A DNA stretch of 64,000 bases, from positions 15,128,001 through 15,192,000 of the forward strand of contig CM060732.1 in assembly GCA_030704615.1 (NCBI GenBank). Direction: 5' to 3'. Position numbers and translations under genes: made by a program. Positions 12,804 through 23,245 of the stretch are shown here, one piece after another; the first letter of the stretch is position 1, and each line of letters begins with the position of its first letter. The notes below the pieces were generated by a model. That model did not search any database. It was not told the origin of the DNA and saw only the letters and a list, made by a program, of their open reading frames with translations. The DNA is from Takakia lepidozioides. Its lineage: Eukaryota > Streptophyta > Takakiopsida > Takakiales > Takakiaceae.

Positions 12804-12940
12804 GGGGGGTGCTATTCCGTGAGCCCGGAGGCGTGAGCCTGTGAGCCCAGGAGCCCGTGAGCCCACGACAGGCTCACGCCACGTCAACATGCATATAGGG
12901 CCTATTTCCGCGGTTGTCACCTATTACCGCGGGTTGATCA
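12804..12940 (+). repeat. Left terminal and subterminal repeat of copy 1
   Basis: GTGAGCC-rich terminus, then GGGCCTATTTCCGCGG and CACCTATTACCGCGGG. The same block with few changes starts the second copy at 55612. Confidence 0.8.
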
Positions 12941-13054
12941 GCACTTTCCAGGGAATGCAGACTGGATGTGTTACATCCATTGTATCTATCCTTTCTATCC
13001 ATTGCATCCATTTAGACGTTATTAACATACCAAGCCCTTGCATTGGCACGTGGC

Positions 13055-13200
13055 TACGTCGTGAGCAGGTGCACCCTCACATCATCCAAAGCGGATCCCT
13101 GCGACATGTTTTCTTACTCACCACCCTTGCGAACATGTATGGTATGTGCGGGAGCATCATAGATGCTCACCAGAAGAATGCCTGAATGATCTTTGATCAC
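13055..13200 (+). pseudogene. Captured PPR-protein fragment
   Basis: The frame reads VHPHIIQSG, LLTTLANMYGMCGSIIDA, then a stop, then IFDHVDFNVMDLL. This follows the plant PPR (PLS class) pattern HA.II..G, L..MY.KCGSI.DA, VFD.M. PPR proteins bind organelle RNA. Only about 50 residues remain and a stop interrupts them, so this is a transduplicated scrap. The second copy carries the same scrap at 56028-56115. Confidence 0.6.
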
Positions 13201-13518
13201 GTGGACTTTAACGTGATGGATTTACTAAGCATTCTTCTGGCAGGAACGGTTTGGAGACCAACGAGCAAATGATGCGAGAATGTTCTGCCCAAACCAAAGA
13301 CGTTTGTTTGTTTTTGCAATGCACACAAGCCTGTGAGCTCCAGAAAACACTAAAGAGATTGAATGAACAATCCGGGCAGTCCATGCAACCCCCATCTCCA
13401 ACGATAGTTTGTTCCCAGGAATTTGCATCCCGCGCACACATTGCAAACAGGACAACAAGGACACACAACCATCCCATTTCAAAATTGGCCCCGAACAAAA
13501 GTAAGAGAAAACTTGATA
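13201..13518. other. Conserved non-coding segment of MULE-like element
   Basis: Closely matches 56500-56778 in the second copy. It lies just 3' of the minus-strand terminal exon and may be its 3' UTR. Open frames here look incidental. Confidence 0.45.
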
Positions 13519-13735
13519 TCAAGTGTCACAGTCATCAGAATCAGAATCAACCTCCTGTGCTATGTCATCCACAAAGATTCTGGCCCCAACACCACGTCTT
13601 CTACCACAGCCGTCGATGGTTGGACTGCGAGTGCCATGAACAGACATGCTTGCTGCAAGTGCCTCCGCATAGACGGGTAGCATATAAGACTGAGGAGGAC
13701 TTGAAAGAAGTCCAAAAAGGTGTGATAGCCTTGGA
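13519..13735 (-). CDS. C-terminal exon of unknown element-borne gene
   Basis: The minus frame ends GRRRGVGARIFVDDIAQEV followed by an acidic DSDSDDCDT and a stop. The homologous exon in the second copy (56779-57000) keeps the same frame and stop, with about a dozen conservative differences over 69 residues, including the GARIFVDDIAQEV core. That level of frame conservation suggests real coding. The preceding segment LSHLFGLLSSPP is shared; further upstream the copies diverge, so a splice acceptor probably lies near 13735. No family is recognised. The acidic Ser/Asp tail recalls nuclear proteins. Confidence 0.5.
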
Positions 13736-13911
13736 GGGTCAGTGGAAGCACACGGACTCTTGCACAAGTCGACAAAAACTCATTTTGAATACAATGATGC
13801 AATGCACAAGTCCAACGAAGAGGATGTCTCACATGTGCACTTTGCCTTAAAAAACAATGATTATGGGTATTGAAACAAGAATGCAAGCATCCACAGCTTA
13901 AACTTACTCAC

Positions 13912-14065
13912 AGGCAAAGTCGGAGTCTAGCTCCTTGTCAGACGTCTCCCCTGTATCAATATCACCGGGAAGGGGCTTCGGAAGAACTTGAGAAGTGTGT
14001 CCTCCCAAACCCATCAGGAGGTTCTTGTAAATTTCGGCATCCCCTTCAATCCCCGCACACTCTTT
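13912..14065 (-). CDS. Internal exon of the same minus-strand gene (putative)
   Basis: The minus frame reads AEIYKNLLMGLGGHTSQVL and continues to DIDTGETSDKELDSDFA. It then meets a consensus donor, GTGAGT, at about 13907-13912. The donor favours a real exon spliced to 13519-13735. The upstream boundary lies where the minisatellite begins. Confidence 0.45.
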
Positions 14066-17030
14066 GGTGCTTCCAACTACGGGTGTTTTGAACATGGTAC
14101 ACTCGCCCTGTGTGGCACATTTAGACATCAAACATGGCACATTTTTAAATAAAAAAAAACAAGTTGAGAGGGGTGCACAAACAATGTGCGTTGACGCGCA
14201 CTGTTTAGTGCTTCCAACTACGGGTGTTTTCAACTTGGCACACTGGCCCTGTGTGGCCCATTTAGACATCAAAAAACAACAGGAAAGGGGGGCACAAACA
14301 GTGTGCGTTGACGCACACTGTTTGGTGCTTCCAAATACGGATGTTTTGACCTTGGCACACTGGCCCTGTGTGGCCCATTTAGACATAAAAAAACAAGCGT
14401 AAAGGGGGCACAAACAGTGTGCATTTGAAGCACACTGTTTGGTGCTTCCAACTAGGGGTTTTTTGACATGGCATATTGGCCCTGTCATGGAAGCTACTTT
14501 TTGTTGTGCTTCATGTTATACTGGCCCAGTTATGCAAGCTGAAGCCTCTTTGCTTGTTTTTTGATGTCTAAATGTGCCACACAGGGCCAGTGTGCCTTGT
14601 TCAAAACACCCGCAGTTGAAAGCACCAAACAGTGTGCGGCAATGCACACTGTTTGTGCCCCCCTCTGTGGCTGTCTTCTGATTTCAAAATGGGACACACA
14701 GGGCAAGTATGCCAAGTTCAAAATACCCCTAATTGGAAGAAAGAAACAGTGTGCGTCAACGCACACTGTTTGTGCGCCCTTTCTGATTTTTCTTTTATAT
14801 CTAAATGTGCCACACAGGGCCAGTGTGCCAAGTTCAAAACACCCGTTGTTGGAAACACCAAACAGTTGTGTCAACGCACACTGTTTGTGCCCCTCTTTTC
14901 CAGCTGTTTTATGATGTTTAAATGGGCCACACAGGGCCAGTGTGCCGAGTTGAAAACACCCGAAGTGGGAAGCACCAAACGGTGTGCGTCAACGCACACC
15001 GTTTGTGCACACCTCTCAGCCTGTTTTTTGATTTAAAAATGGGCCATGTTTGATGACTAAATGTGCCACACAGGGCCAGTGTACCATGTTCAAAACACCC
15101 GTGGTTGGAAACACCAAAGAGTGTGCGCCAACGCACACTATCTGTGCCCCTCTCTCAGCCTGTTTTTTGATGTCCAAATGGGCCACAAAGGGCCAGTATG
15201 CCATGTCAAAAAAACCCCTAATTGGAAGCACCAAACAGTGTGCTTCAAAGCACACTCTTTGTGCTCCCTTTATGCCTGCTTATTAATGTCTAAATGGGCC
15301 ACACAGGCCCAGTATGCCATGTCAAAAAACCCCATAGTTGGAAACACCAAACATTGTGCGTCAACGCACATTTTTTGTGCCCCCCTTTCTAGTAGTTTTT
15401 TCATGTCTAAATGGGCCACACAGGGCAGTGTGCCAAGTTCAAAACACCCGTAGTTGGAAGCACCAAACAGTGTGCGTCAACGCACACTGTTTGTGCCCCT
15501 CTCTCAGCCTGATTTTGGATGTCCAAATGGGCCACACAGGGCCAGAATGCCATGTCAAAAAACCCCATAGTTGGACGCACCAAACAGTGTGCGTCAACGC
15601 ACACTGTTTGTGCCCCTCTCTCAGCCTGTTTTTTGATTTCAAAATGGGCCATACAGGACCAGTATGCCATGTCAAAAAACCCCTAATTGGGAGCACCAAA
15701 CAGTGTGTTTCAAAGCACACTGTTTGTGCTCCCCTTTATGCTTGTCTATTGATGTCTAAATGGGCCACACAGGGCCAGTGTGCCATGTCAAAAAACCCTA
15801 TAGTTGGAAGCACCAAATAGTGTGCATCAACGCACACTGTTTGTCCCCTCTCTCAGCCTGTTTTTGGATATCAAAATGGGCCACACAGGGCCAGAATGCC
15901 ATGTCAAAAAACCCCTAATTGGGAGCACCAAACAGTGTGTTTCAAAGCACACTGTTTGTGCTCCCCTTTATGCTTGTCTATTGATGTCTAAATGGGCAAC
16001 ATAGGGCCAGAATGCCATGTCAAAAAACCCCATAATTGGAAGCACCAACGCACACTGTTTGTGCCCCCCTCTCAGCCTGTTTTTTGATGTCTAAATGGGC
16101 CACACAAGGCCAGTATGCCATGTCAAAAAACCCCTAATTGGAAGCACCAAACAGTGTGCTTCAAAGCACACTATTTGTGCTCCCCTTTATGCTTGTTTAT
16201 TGATGTCTAAATGGGCTACACAGGGGCAGTGTGCCATGTCAAAAAACCCCATAGTTGGAAGCACCAAACAGTGTGCATCAACGCACACTGTTTGTTCCCT
16301 CTCTCAGCCTCTTTTTGGATCTCAAAATGGGCCACACAGGGCCAGAATGCCATGTCATAAAATCCCTAATTGGGAGCACCAAACAGTGTGCTTCAAAGCA
16401 CACTGTTTGTGCTCCCCTTTATGCTTGTTTATTGATGTCTAAATGTGCAACACAGGGCCAGTGTGCCATGTCAAAAAACCCCATAGTTGGACGCACCAAA
16501 CAGTGTGCGTCAACGCACACTGTTTGTGCCCCTATCTTAGCCTATTTTTTGATGTCTAAATGGGCCACACAAGGCCAGTATGCCATGTCAAAAAACCCCT
16601 AATTGGAAGCACCAAACAGTGTGCTTCAAAGCACACTCTTTGTGCTCCCCTTTATGCAAATTGTTTGATGTGTAAATGGGCCACACAGGGCCAGAATGCC
16701 ATGTCAAAAAACCTTATAGTTGGACGCACCAAACAATGTGTGTCAACGCACACTGTTTGTGCCCTTCTCTCAGCCTGTTTTTTGATTTCAAAATGGGCCA
16801 CACAGGGCCAGTATGCCATGTCAAAAAACCCCGAATTGGAAGTACCAAACAGTGTGCTTCAAAGCACACTGTTTGTGCTCCCATTTATGCTTGTTTATTG
16901 ATGTCTAAATGGGCCACAGAGGTCTTGTATGCCATGTCAAAAAATCCCATAGTTGGAAGCATCGAACAGTGTCCGTCAACGCACACTATTTGTTCACCTC
17001 TCTCAGCCTGTTTTTTGATTTCAAAATGAG
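14060..17030. repeat. Palindromic minisatellite array 1 (~24 units of ~116 bp)
   Basis: Each unit contains a near-perfect palindrome, CAGTGTGCGT-CA-ACGCACACTG. This is followed in the forward orientation by a TGTGCCCCTCTCTC segment, TTTTTTGATGTCTAAATG and GGGCCACACAGGGCCAG. Units from about 14060 to 14490 lie in the reverse orientation to those from 14555 onward. Substitutions and short gaps distinguish the units. The array lies between exons of the minus-strand gene, so it behaves as an expanded intron. Open frames across it are by-products of the repeat. Confidence 0.9.
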
Positions 17031-17039
17031 CCTTTTGTT

Positions 17040-17385
17040 GTGCTGTGTTCGATGTCTCTCCAATCGCAGGGGACCCTTTGCGCTTCGGACTGCTGTCTAC
17101 ACCATGCATGTTCTGGAGCATGTCCTCAATCCTCTTTCCACTATCGGCTTCTTCATGAGGCCACCATCAACATCCTCTTCGGCGTCCGTCTCTCCCTCGG
17201 ATGCAGTCTCCTCCTCACCTGTTCTCGGCAGTATGGGGGGCTATTGTTCCTCTCCAAAATCCTGCTCTTGCATCGCCAACCTTTCCTCATTTCCTCTTCT
17301 TCCTCCTTTCCTTCTTCGTCTACTCTTCCAACCTCATTCTATCTCTGGCTCTCTTCCTGTCCCTAGTGCTGGTATAGTATAGCGA
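17040..17385 (-). CDS. Putative upstream exon of minus-strand element gene
   Basis: On the minus strand this segment reads as acidic coding-like sequence (MQEQDFGEEQ; RTGEEETASEGETDAEEDVD) and then DSSPKRKG toward the array. On the plus strand it is Ser/Pro-rich with no domain. The composition matches the acidic exons on the far side of the array, but frame and splice sites were not fixed, so this is a weak call. Confidence 0.3.
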
Positions 17386-18305
17386 CTTTCTTCTCTTCTT
17401 CCTCCGGTGGAAACAAACGCTCCCCACGCTGCCTCTACAGCTCTCCAGTTTGACATTTGCAACAACGGTTGCTTTGGCATGTATCGAAATTACAATTTGA
17501 ACATTGTTAATCGTATTTGGATGCGGGTGTCATCATTATGTGCGAATGGAATTCATCCATTTCTCCGTCTTTGAATTTCCCAAAAAACTAAGTGGTTGCA
17601 CTTCAATTGCCGTTCCGTCTACTTGTGTGATATGTCAGATGTACTTCGCCGGCTGCCAGTACATGACATGTATTTGCAATCATGGAAATTAGGATATGTC
17701 GTGAAAATCGCTCGCGATTCGAATTCTGAACAGTACTTGCACATTGACAATAATTGTGATGCTTCACATATGCATCCACGTATGTTGTACTGCCTATCCT
17801 GCGATTTGAATTTTGCGGTCACCGGCACAATGCAGTGATTTCAGTATAAAGCTTGATGTCGACAATCGTAATGTGTTGCGCACCTTTGTGCGGAGTGTCC
17901 CCCTGAGTGTCAGTGTTTGTGTTGTGCTCTTTTGGCGCAGCACAAACAAATTTGATTCGAGGTATCCTGTTTATTGGACTCGTGAGGCCGTTGCCATCTT
18001 TCCATAATGGATGGCTTCATATCTTGTGCAGGGTTTGCATTTCATCCAAACACAATACGGCTTCTTGTGGCATCTTGTCTTTGAAGACAGTTATTCTGGT
18101 TGGTGTCTCTCTGTGCGGCTGACTGCAGGGTTTGGTGTAGTCTTTCGCCGTGCATGTCATGCTTACCAAAAATTGTAAACCCCAAAATCCGTTGCGTACA
18201 TCGCCCGCAGTCATTGGGACTGTGCTACCCTTATTCACCTCAGTTCGTATTGGGGTGGATCCCCTCTAGAGAATTACGGGCAACTTTGGCTCAGTGTAGG
18301 AAAAC
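17386..18305. other. Element interior, partly shared between copies
   Basis: 17386-17980 shows no recognisable gene. 17985-18305 aligns with 63615-63930 in the second copy: CTTTCCATAAT, ACGGCTTCTTGTGGC, TTCTGGTTGGTGTCTCTC, and GAGAATTACGGGC close to the next ORF. It is probably regulatory or 5' gene sequence of the element. Confidence 0.45.
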
Positions 18306-19109
18306 ATGTCCAGGGAGGGAGACAGACTCGCACGATTTCATTCCAATGCAGGTAGTCTTCCACTGACTGCCACTGCAGATGACGATGGGTTTGCAGTTGT
18401 TCATGAGGATGAGCTGGTTACAATGTTCCCTCTGGAATTGGGTTCTCTGCTTGTTCAAAAAGAGGTGTATGACGAAGACGGGAATTTGGATTTTGGGCAC
18501 TTGCAGAAACCATTGGTTGGCAAGTGTGGGAGGAAGTGGAGAGTCCTTCCAGGCACATATTGGGTCCTAGGAAAAAAGAGAAGACAATCAGCAGGCTCAG
18601 TAGTTACCCCTAGCACTGCAACATTGGTCGTGCAACAGAAGGGCACAGTTCATGTGAAACAAGAGATGAGCAAATCCACTACATTCGTGACTCTTTCAGA
18701 CTCGTCCACGGAGGATGTTTCTGAGATTCCTCCACCAGTCCAGACTCCATTCTTGGATGATGACGAATTGCAGGAGATAACGAGTGTCATTCCGAAATTG
18801 AAAGCCCTCGCAGGGGTGCCTGGATGCAAGAGCGAGCTGCGTTTTGTTGATTGGGAGTCCCTTCGGGTGCAGAGGGTTCAATATGTGCCAGTAGAGTTTG
18901 ACGAGGACATTTTGTTTGAGCTCAACCCTCCCACAACTTCCAGTGGACTAGCTGGGCTTCTGCAGGGCATGGACAAGAAACATGACGGTCACCCTTGGTG
19001 CCATATGTTCATATTCCTCTTTTTGTGCAAACATTGCAGACATGGTGCATGGTGGCCCCTTTGTTTTGTCCACGGTAATAGGCCCTCTTCCTGCAATCCT
19101 CGCCTATAG
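18306..19109 (+). CDS. Hypothetical ORF, captured gene fragment
   Basis: 267 codons. The N-part is hydrophilic, with an acidic stretch (LSDSSTEDVSEIPPP). The C-part reads LRFVDWESLRVQRVQYVPVE, then DEDILFELNPP and a Gly-rich loop. The last 30 codons run into the element's right terminal repeat and are not native. In the second copy the same ATG is followed by a stop at the fifth codon (63945-63947), while CCAATGCAG/GTAGTC is kept, so the coding region may really begin at a splice acceptor rather than at this ATG. The LR..-SL.V.RV pattern faintly resembles the segment before the ParB-like motif in gene B. No function is assigned. Confidence 0.4.
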   Translation: MSREGDRLARFHSNAGSLPLTATADDDGFAVVHEDELVTMFPLELGSLLVQKEVYDEDGNLDFGHLQKPLVGKCGRKWRVLPGTYWVLGKKRRQSAGSVVTPSTATLVVQQKGTVHVKQEMSKSTTFVTLSDSSTEDVSEIPPPVQTPFLDDDELQEITSVIPKLKALAGVPGCKSELRFVDWESLRVQRVQYVPVEFDEDILFELNPPTTSSGLAGLLQGMDKKHDGHPWCHMFIFLFLCKHCRHGAWWPLCFVHGNRPSSCNPRL

Positions 19110-19238
19110 GGCCTGCTTCTCCAGCACATTTGTGCCACTCACGCTTCCCTAAAGCGTGAGCTCAGCTCACGCTTTGCAGCTACAACGTGAGCTTAGCTCC
19201 CAGGCTCATGGGGCTGGGCTCACGCCGTAGCTACGCTG
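19110..19238 (-). repeat. Right terminal repeat of copy 1
   Basis: Carries AAAGCGTGAGCTCAGCTCAC and GGGCTCACGCCGTAGC in inverted sense to the left end. It abuts the duplicated CTACAAAGC. Confidence 0.75.
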
Positions 19239-19247
19239 CTACAAAGC
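19239..19247. repeat. 9-bp target site duplication, right copy
   Basis: CTACAAAGC, identical to 12795-12803. Confidence 0.9.
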
Positions 19248-20899
19248 TGAGGAGTACCAGCTTTTTATTATGTGGTGTTTGCCCTATGTTCTGGATCACC
19301 CGAGTTTGGGAAAGAATTCCATCTTGGGAGGGGTAGGTGTGGTGCTCATTGAGGTTTGTCGGTTATTCTACTCGCACTCACAAAGATATGGGTGGAGCAA
19401 GGAGGCCATGGGAAATGCACGGGAAATTCTGGCTGCTTGGAGGGTGCGACTCGAGGAAAGTTTGGGCTCCAACTCCTCGCCCCTAGAGCACGTGGCAAGT
19501 TTGTACTCTTCCTCTTAATATTTGGTTAGGTTTCCTCTTTCAACTCTAAAATCTGCACCACTCAGTCCCCACCCTGAGATGGTATGCTCACAAGATAGAA
19601 TGAAAGGTTGGTGGCCAATTTGAGTGGGTATAGGGAGTAACAATAGACCTCAGCTCATTGAAGATTAGGGAAAAAGTTGGAAAGTTGTTTAGCATATTAC
19701 AAGCATAGCATATCTGGAAAGCAAGACAGCCTGGTAATGCATTTGAAACACTAGGGCCAATCAAAAACACAAACATAATTTGGGTGGAATTGTGTGCCAG
19801 TAATAGAGGGACATCCTGCAACAAGCTCTCATGAGCACAAGCATGGACATGGTCAAGTGTGAATGTTACCCTTGGATTTTGTTTATTATGCTATTCAGGA
19901 AGCGGGGAGCTCTTAGATGACGTACTCAGGCACGGATGCCATGACATTTTTTGGTGTTACCTGTTTGAGCGGCAAGTTTCAACCTACATGGCCATCCCAA
20001 CCAACCAGAAATCGAATGAGGTTTCATACATCCAGTACTTTGAGCGTCATTGCTTCACACACATCTTTTCGTGTATCCAAGTGGACAACGATGGGCTTTT
20101 TCCACCCAAACGGGCATTGAAGGAGCTCCATGTGTACCTTCGGCCACCAAGAGACTTTTATCAGCCTCCAATCAAAAATCCCTTGGAGTGTGAGGAGTGG
20201 CATGGCAACTGTGCTATCATAATACACTCGCAAGACATGGCTAGGCAGTTGTCAAAGCTTTTGCCTATTGTGGGTTCTTGTGAATGTCGTGCAATGATAG
20301 AAGAAAAAGGATTGGTGGGTTCGAAATGTCCTAATGTTCAAAAAATGGGCCAAGACATCAGTTTGTATCTCAAGAAGTATTGGAGAGACCAAGGTGTATT
20401 GACAAATCTGAACTTGCAAAGTTTCAATGAAGAGATCTTGGTCTTGCGGTTCTTGTTGCTTGGTGGCAGAGAGTATAGAGTGGGAGATTTGGTTGTGGTG
20501 AGGCCAGACTCTTTAAACGAAGAGCACCCATGGGCTTGGAAAGCGAATGTTTTGGGGTTTTTCATACATGAATTTGAAGGGGTTATGAAAGTCTTCTTCA
20601 AAGCTAAGTACTTCGAGCAACGCATGGCAACCCCGGAATCGGCAATGCCCTTGACACATGACCTTACTAGCATGCAAATTTTGAGTTCCCGACCGAGGGA
20701 AATATCTGTAAGGCTTGTTCAACAACTAATGTACCAATTCATGGCACTACCTGCCTACCAGTCGCCAAGCCAGTTTGTGGTTGCCTATGAGTTGAAGGAT
20801 ATTGGTCCCAGGAACCATTTGCTCGAGGTGGGTCAACCAGGGTGTTGTCCACCTTATCCTGAGGTTGGAGATGTTATGCTTGTGAAGGGACAGGATTAG
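19248..20899 (+). pseudogene. CACTA-like transposase, right part
   Basis: Reading resumes in the interrupted codon as AEEYQLFIMWCLPYVLDHP, the counterpart of the YKA..W..FL..LP region of tnp2-type transposases. 19270-19518 ends SSPLEHVASLYSSS, and an intron or lesion follows. 19859-20899 holds YLFERQVSTYMAIPTNQKSN, resembling the PFER..GTLK segment of DUF4218. It then has YRVGDLVVVRP and VFFKAKYFEQRM, a beta-rich domain like the DUF4216/BAH-like C-part of such proteins. Removing the inserted element and one CTACAAAGC would keep the frame, so the insertion postdates a coding copy, although other stops show the gene is now dead. Confidence 0.55.
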
Positions 20900-22514
20900 G
20901 AAGAAGGAGAATTTTTCTTGTATGCTGTTGTCGAGCAGTCCACCCGAGACGTCCTTCGGAAGGGATTCATATGGGCGCTGAAGGAGCTTTAGCAGAGCAG
21001 GAACGTTTGGTTGGCACAATGGACCTTAGCTATGTGCATCAGGTAGGGCCTCGCTCTCAGAGATTTATTGCGTCGACTGAGGTAGAGCATACTTGCTCGT
21101 GGCACAAATTGGTAAAACTTATGTCCAATTTCAAGCCATTAAGTTCCTAATTCTAACACCTGTGGAATGGCAGAGGAGCTAAACCTCAACATGCAGCCCT
21201 CCAACAAGGCCAATCTAGACATGGGGGAGAAGGAAAGGCAACATGTGTTTCTTTCAGCGACATTGAATGAGTGTGTGGATCAACTTGCAAGTCTAAGTGA
21301 AGTGAACCCGCAGCTGTAGGCCTGGACAGTACAATTCCAGCCAAGGACATAAACCAGAAGCTGGAAATAGGACCAGGGCAACCCCAGCCTGCTGATGGAT
21401 ACACAGAGTACAAGATTCCAGCCCAGCTCGTTCAAAGTTTTTTTAAGGGTACTCTTTCCAGTGCATTGAGATAGTGTTTGCACAGGGGCATGATTGTTAG
21501 AAAGGAGGTCTTGGGTTGTCTGTCTACAAGGTACAAGACTTTTGCACCACACTTTTTGACCGTCAAACAAGGCACCACACGTGGCAGGGTATCCAGGCAT
21601 GGCAATGTGGCAATGGATGCCACCTGCTACGGTGGATACTTCACAAGACACAGGCCTATAGTTGCTTGATTCAAAGCTCTCTTTTTGCATTGAGGGATTC
21701 TATCTGCAGCTCTGTAGATGTCATGACAGAAATAGTGGGTATCTTTTTTTCCTACTGGAGACTAGAGGGACGTTAGCCCAGCAAGTAGGTTCCTTAGTTG
21801 CATTGTTATCCCACTAGGGGCATTTTTTCACCTTGGGCGCTATGGTGGAGGATTGGGGAGAGATGGACATTGCTGCTGCAATATGGACAGAGTTTTTTTT
21901 CCTCCTCTCAACAGACATCTTTGTATTTTGCGATTCATGCGTGCGTCGAAATTAAGAAACTTAGATGGACCTTTGCCCTCCTTTGTTTCTCTTGGGAATG
22001 TTCAGCTCTCGGTCATTGGCTTGCTGGTGCTGCCACTCAAAGTTTGGCATATGTGTGAGTGTCCTGGCCCACCAGATGCAAGTTGAGTGCCCACTCCAAG
22101 TTATTGGACGAAGTGTACATTTGGGGCAGTGATATGGTCTTGTATATGGGGAGAATTCCTCCCTTCACATGGAAGGGGCTGAGTGTTGGTTTGATCCTCA
22201 TGTCCGTGGCAAGGTGGAACTAGGCTCTAGAGCATTTTGCAACAAAACTTGCAGGAACACGAATGTCTGTGGCTGACATATCCCACTGGTATCATATCAA
22301 GAGACTTGATAATAATTGTGATTAGAAGTATGGAGACGTAAGAAAGCATTTCACTTTATATTTTTATACAAGTGAGTTGTCCCTGAGATTCTGATTGTTC
22401 CATGCATACAATGTGTTTTTCATTGTCAAGTGCAATGTTATCAGCCATGACTGAGTAATGTCTTGTGGGCCAGACCTTGTTCAGCCCATGAAGTTTAAGG
22501 CAATCTATGGCAGG
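20900..22514. other. No gene recognised
   Basis: 20900-21060 may continue the degenerate CACTA-like gene. The rest has only short unassignable frames and no visible array. Confidence 0.45.
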
Positions 22515-22519
22515 TTGGG

Positions 22520-23244
22520 TGTCGCGGCCCTTTGCCTTGAGGGCAGGGGGTCGAGACACGAGAGGGGCTGCCCCTGTGGTGGGGGTAGTGGCGACAATAG
22601 ATGCGGGGGCTGAAGCACCCTTGAGTGCCCAAGGCACTCAAGGAGGCGGAGGCGCTCACTAGGTGGAGCCCCGCACACCGGATTGCGGTGGGGGTGGTTC
22701 TACGAGGGGTGGTGTTAGCTTAGTGGGACTTAGTGGGGGTGGCATAGGACTCACCATGGGGGCGGAGACCTTGTGGTGGGACTCGTGGGGAGTCTTGGGA
22801 CTCATCACGGTCCAATGGGACCGTGGTGGGTGGCCAAGACTCACCACGACTCATCACCGGGAATCGAGGGTTTTCGTGGTGGTTCGCCATAAAATGGCAT
22901 GGTTGTTTGTGAAACCCCCGCGGACAGTCACAGAAGTATATATAGGGAGTAGTAACCCCGAGAACGGTGCAAGCCCGTTGGTGACCAAAAACTAGTGAGT
23001 AAGCGTGCGAGCCGGAAAGCGACCAAGGTGTGGGGAGCTATTCCGGACTGCCATCGACCAAAGGGAATTTCCACTAGGCCCAAATTGGGAGAGGGTCTTG
23101 TGGAGGAGTAAAGGGGGACCGTTATGTCCTGGTGAGCAGCCGAAGCTCCGAGTTGGCCCGGCGGCCAGTTAGGGAGTTAGGCGCGCGCATCAAAGCGAGT
23201 AACTATGACTTGAAGGGGAGCTTACCGAAGTGAGGTGCGCGACA
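22520..23244 (+). repeat. 5' LTR of chromovirus
   Basis: 725 bp, with perfect 7-bp terminal inverted repeats TGTCGCG/CGCGACA. A TATA-like AGTATATATAGGGAG near 22936 fits the LTR promoter. Confidence 0.92.
22936..22946 (+). promoter_or_regulatory. LTR TATA box
   Basis: GTATATATAGG lies about 300 bp before the LTR end and is conserved in the 3' LTR at about 28645. Confidence 0.6.
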
Positions 23245-23245
23245 C

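Larger units (their letters stand above)
12804..19238. mobile_element. Large MULE-like (Pack-MULE type) element, copy 1
   Basis: 6435 bp bounded by a perfect 9-bp duplication. The left end reads GGGGGGTGCTATTCCGTGAG, followed by several GTGAGCC blocks. The right end, read inward on the other strand, also has CGTGAGCCCAG and ATGAGCCTGGGAGC, so the ends are imperfect inverted repeats. Subterminal CTATTACCGCGG (about 12930) and CCACGGTAATAGG (about 19070) are also in inverted order. Inside are a PPR fragment, a minus-strand gene, a 3-kb palindromic array and a plus-strand ORF. No transposase is seen, so it is probably mobilised in trans by MULE transposases like the one at 3880-6575. Its insertion splits the CACTA-like transposase. 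Confidence 0.8.

Noticed and set aside
14060-17030. Many 60-190-codon open frames across array 1
   Set aside because: All are reading frames of the same tandem unit (QCASTHTVCAPL-type text) in different registers. No start or codon conservation sets any apart.
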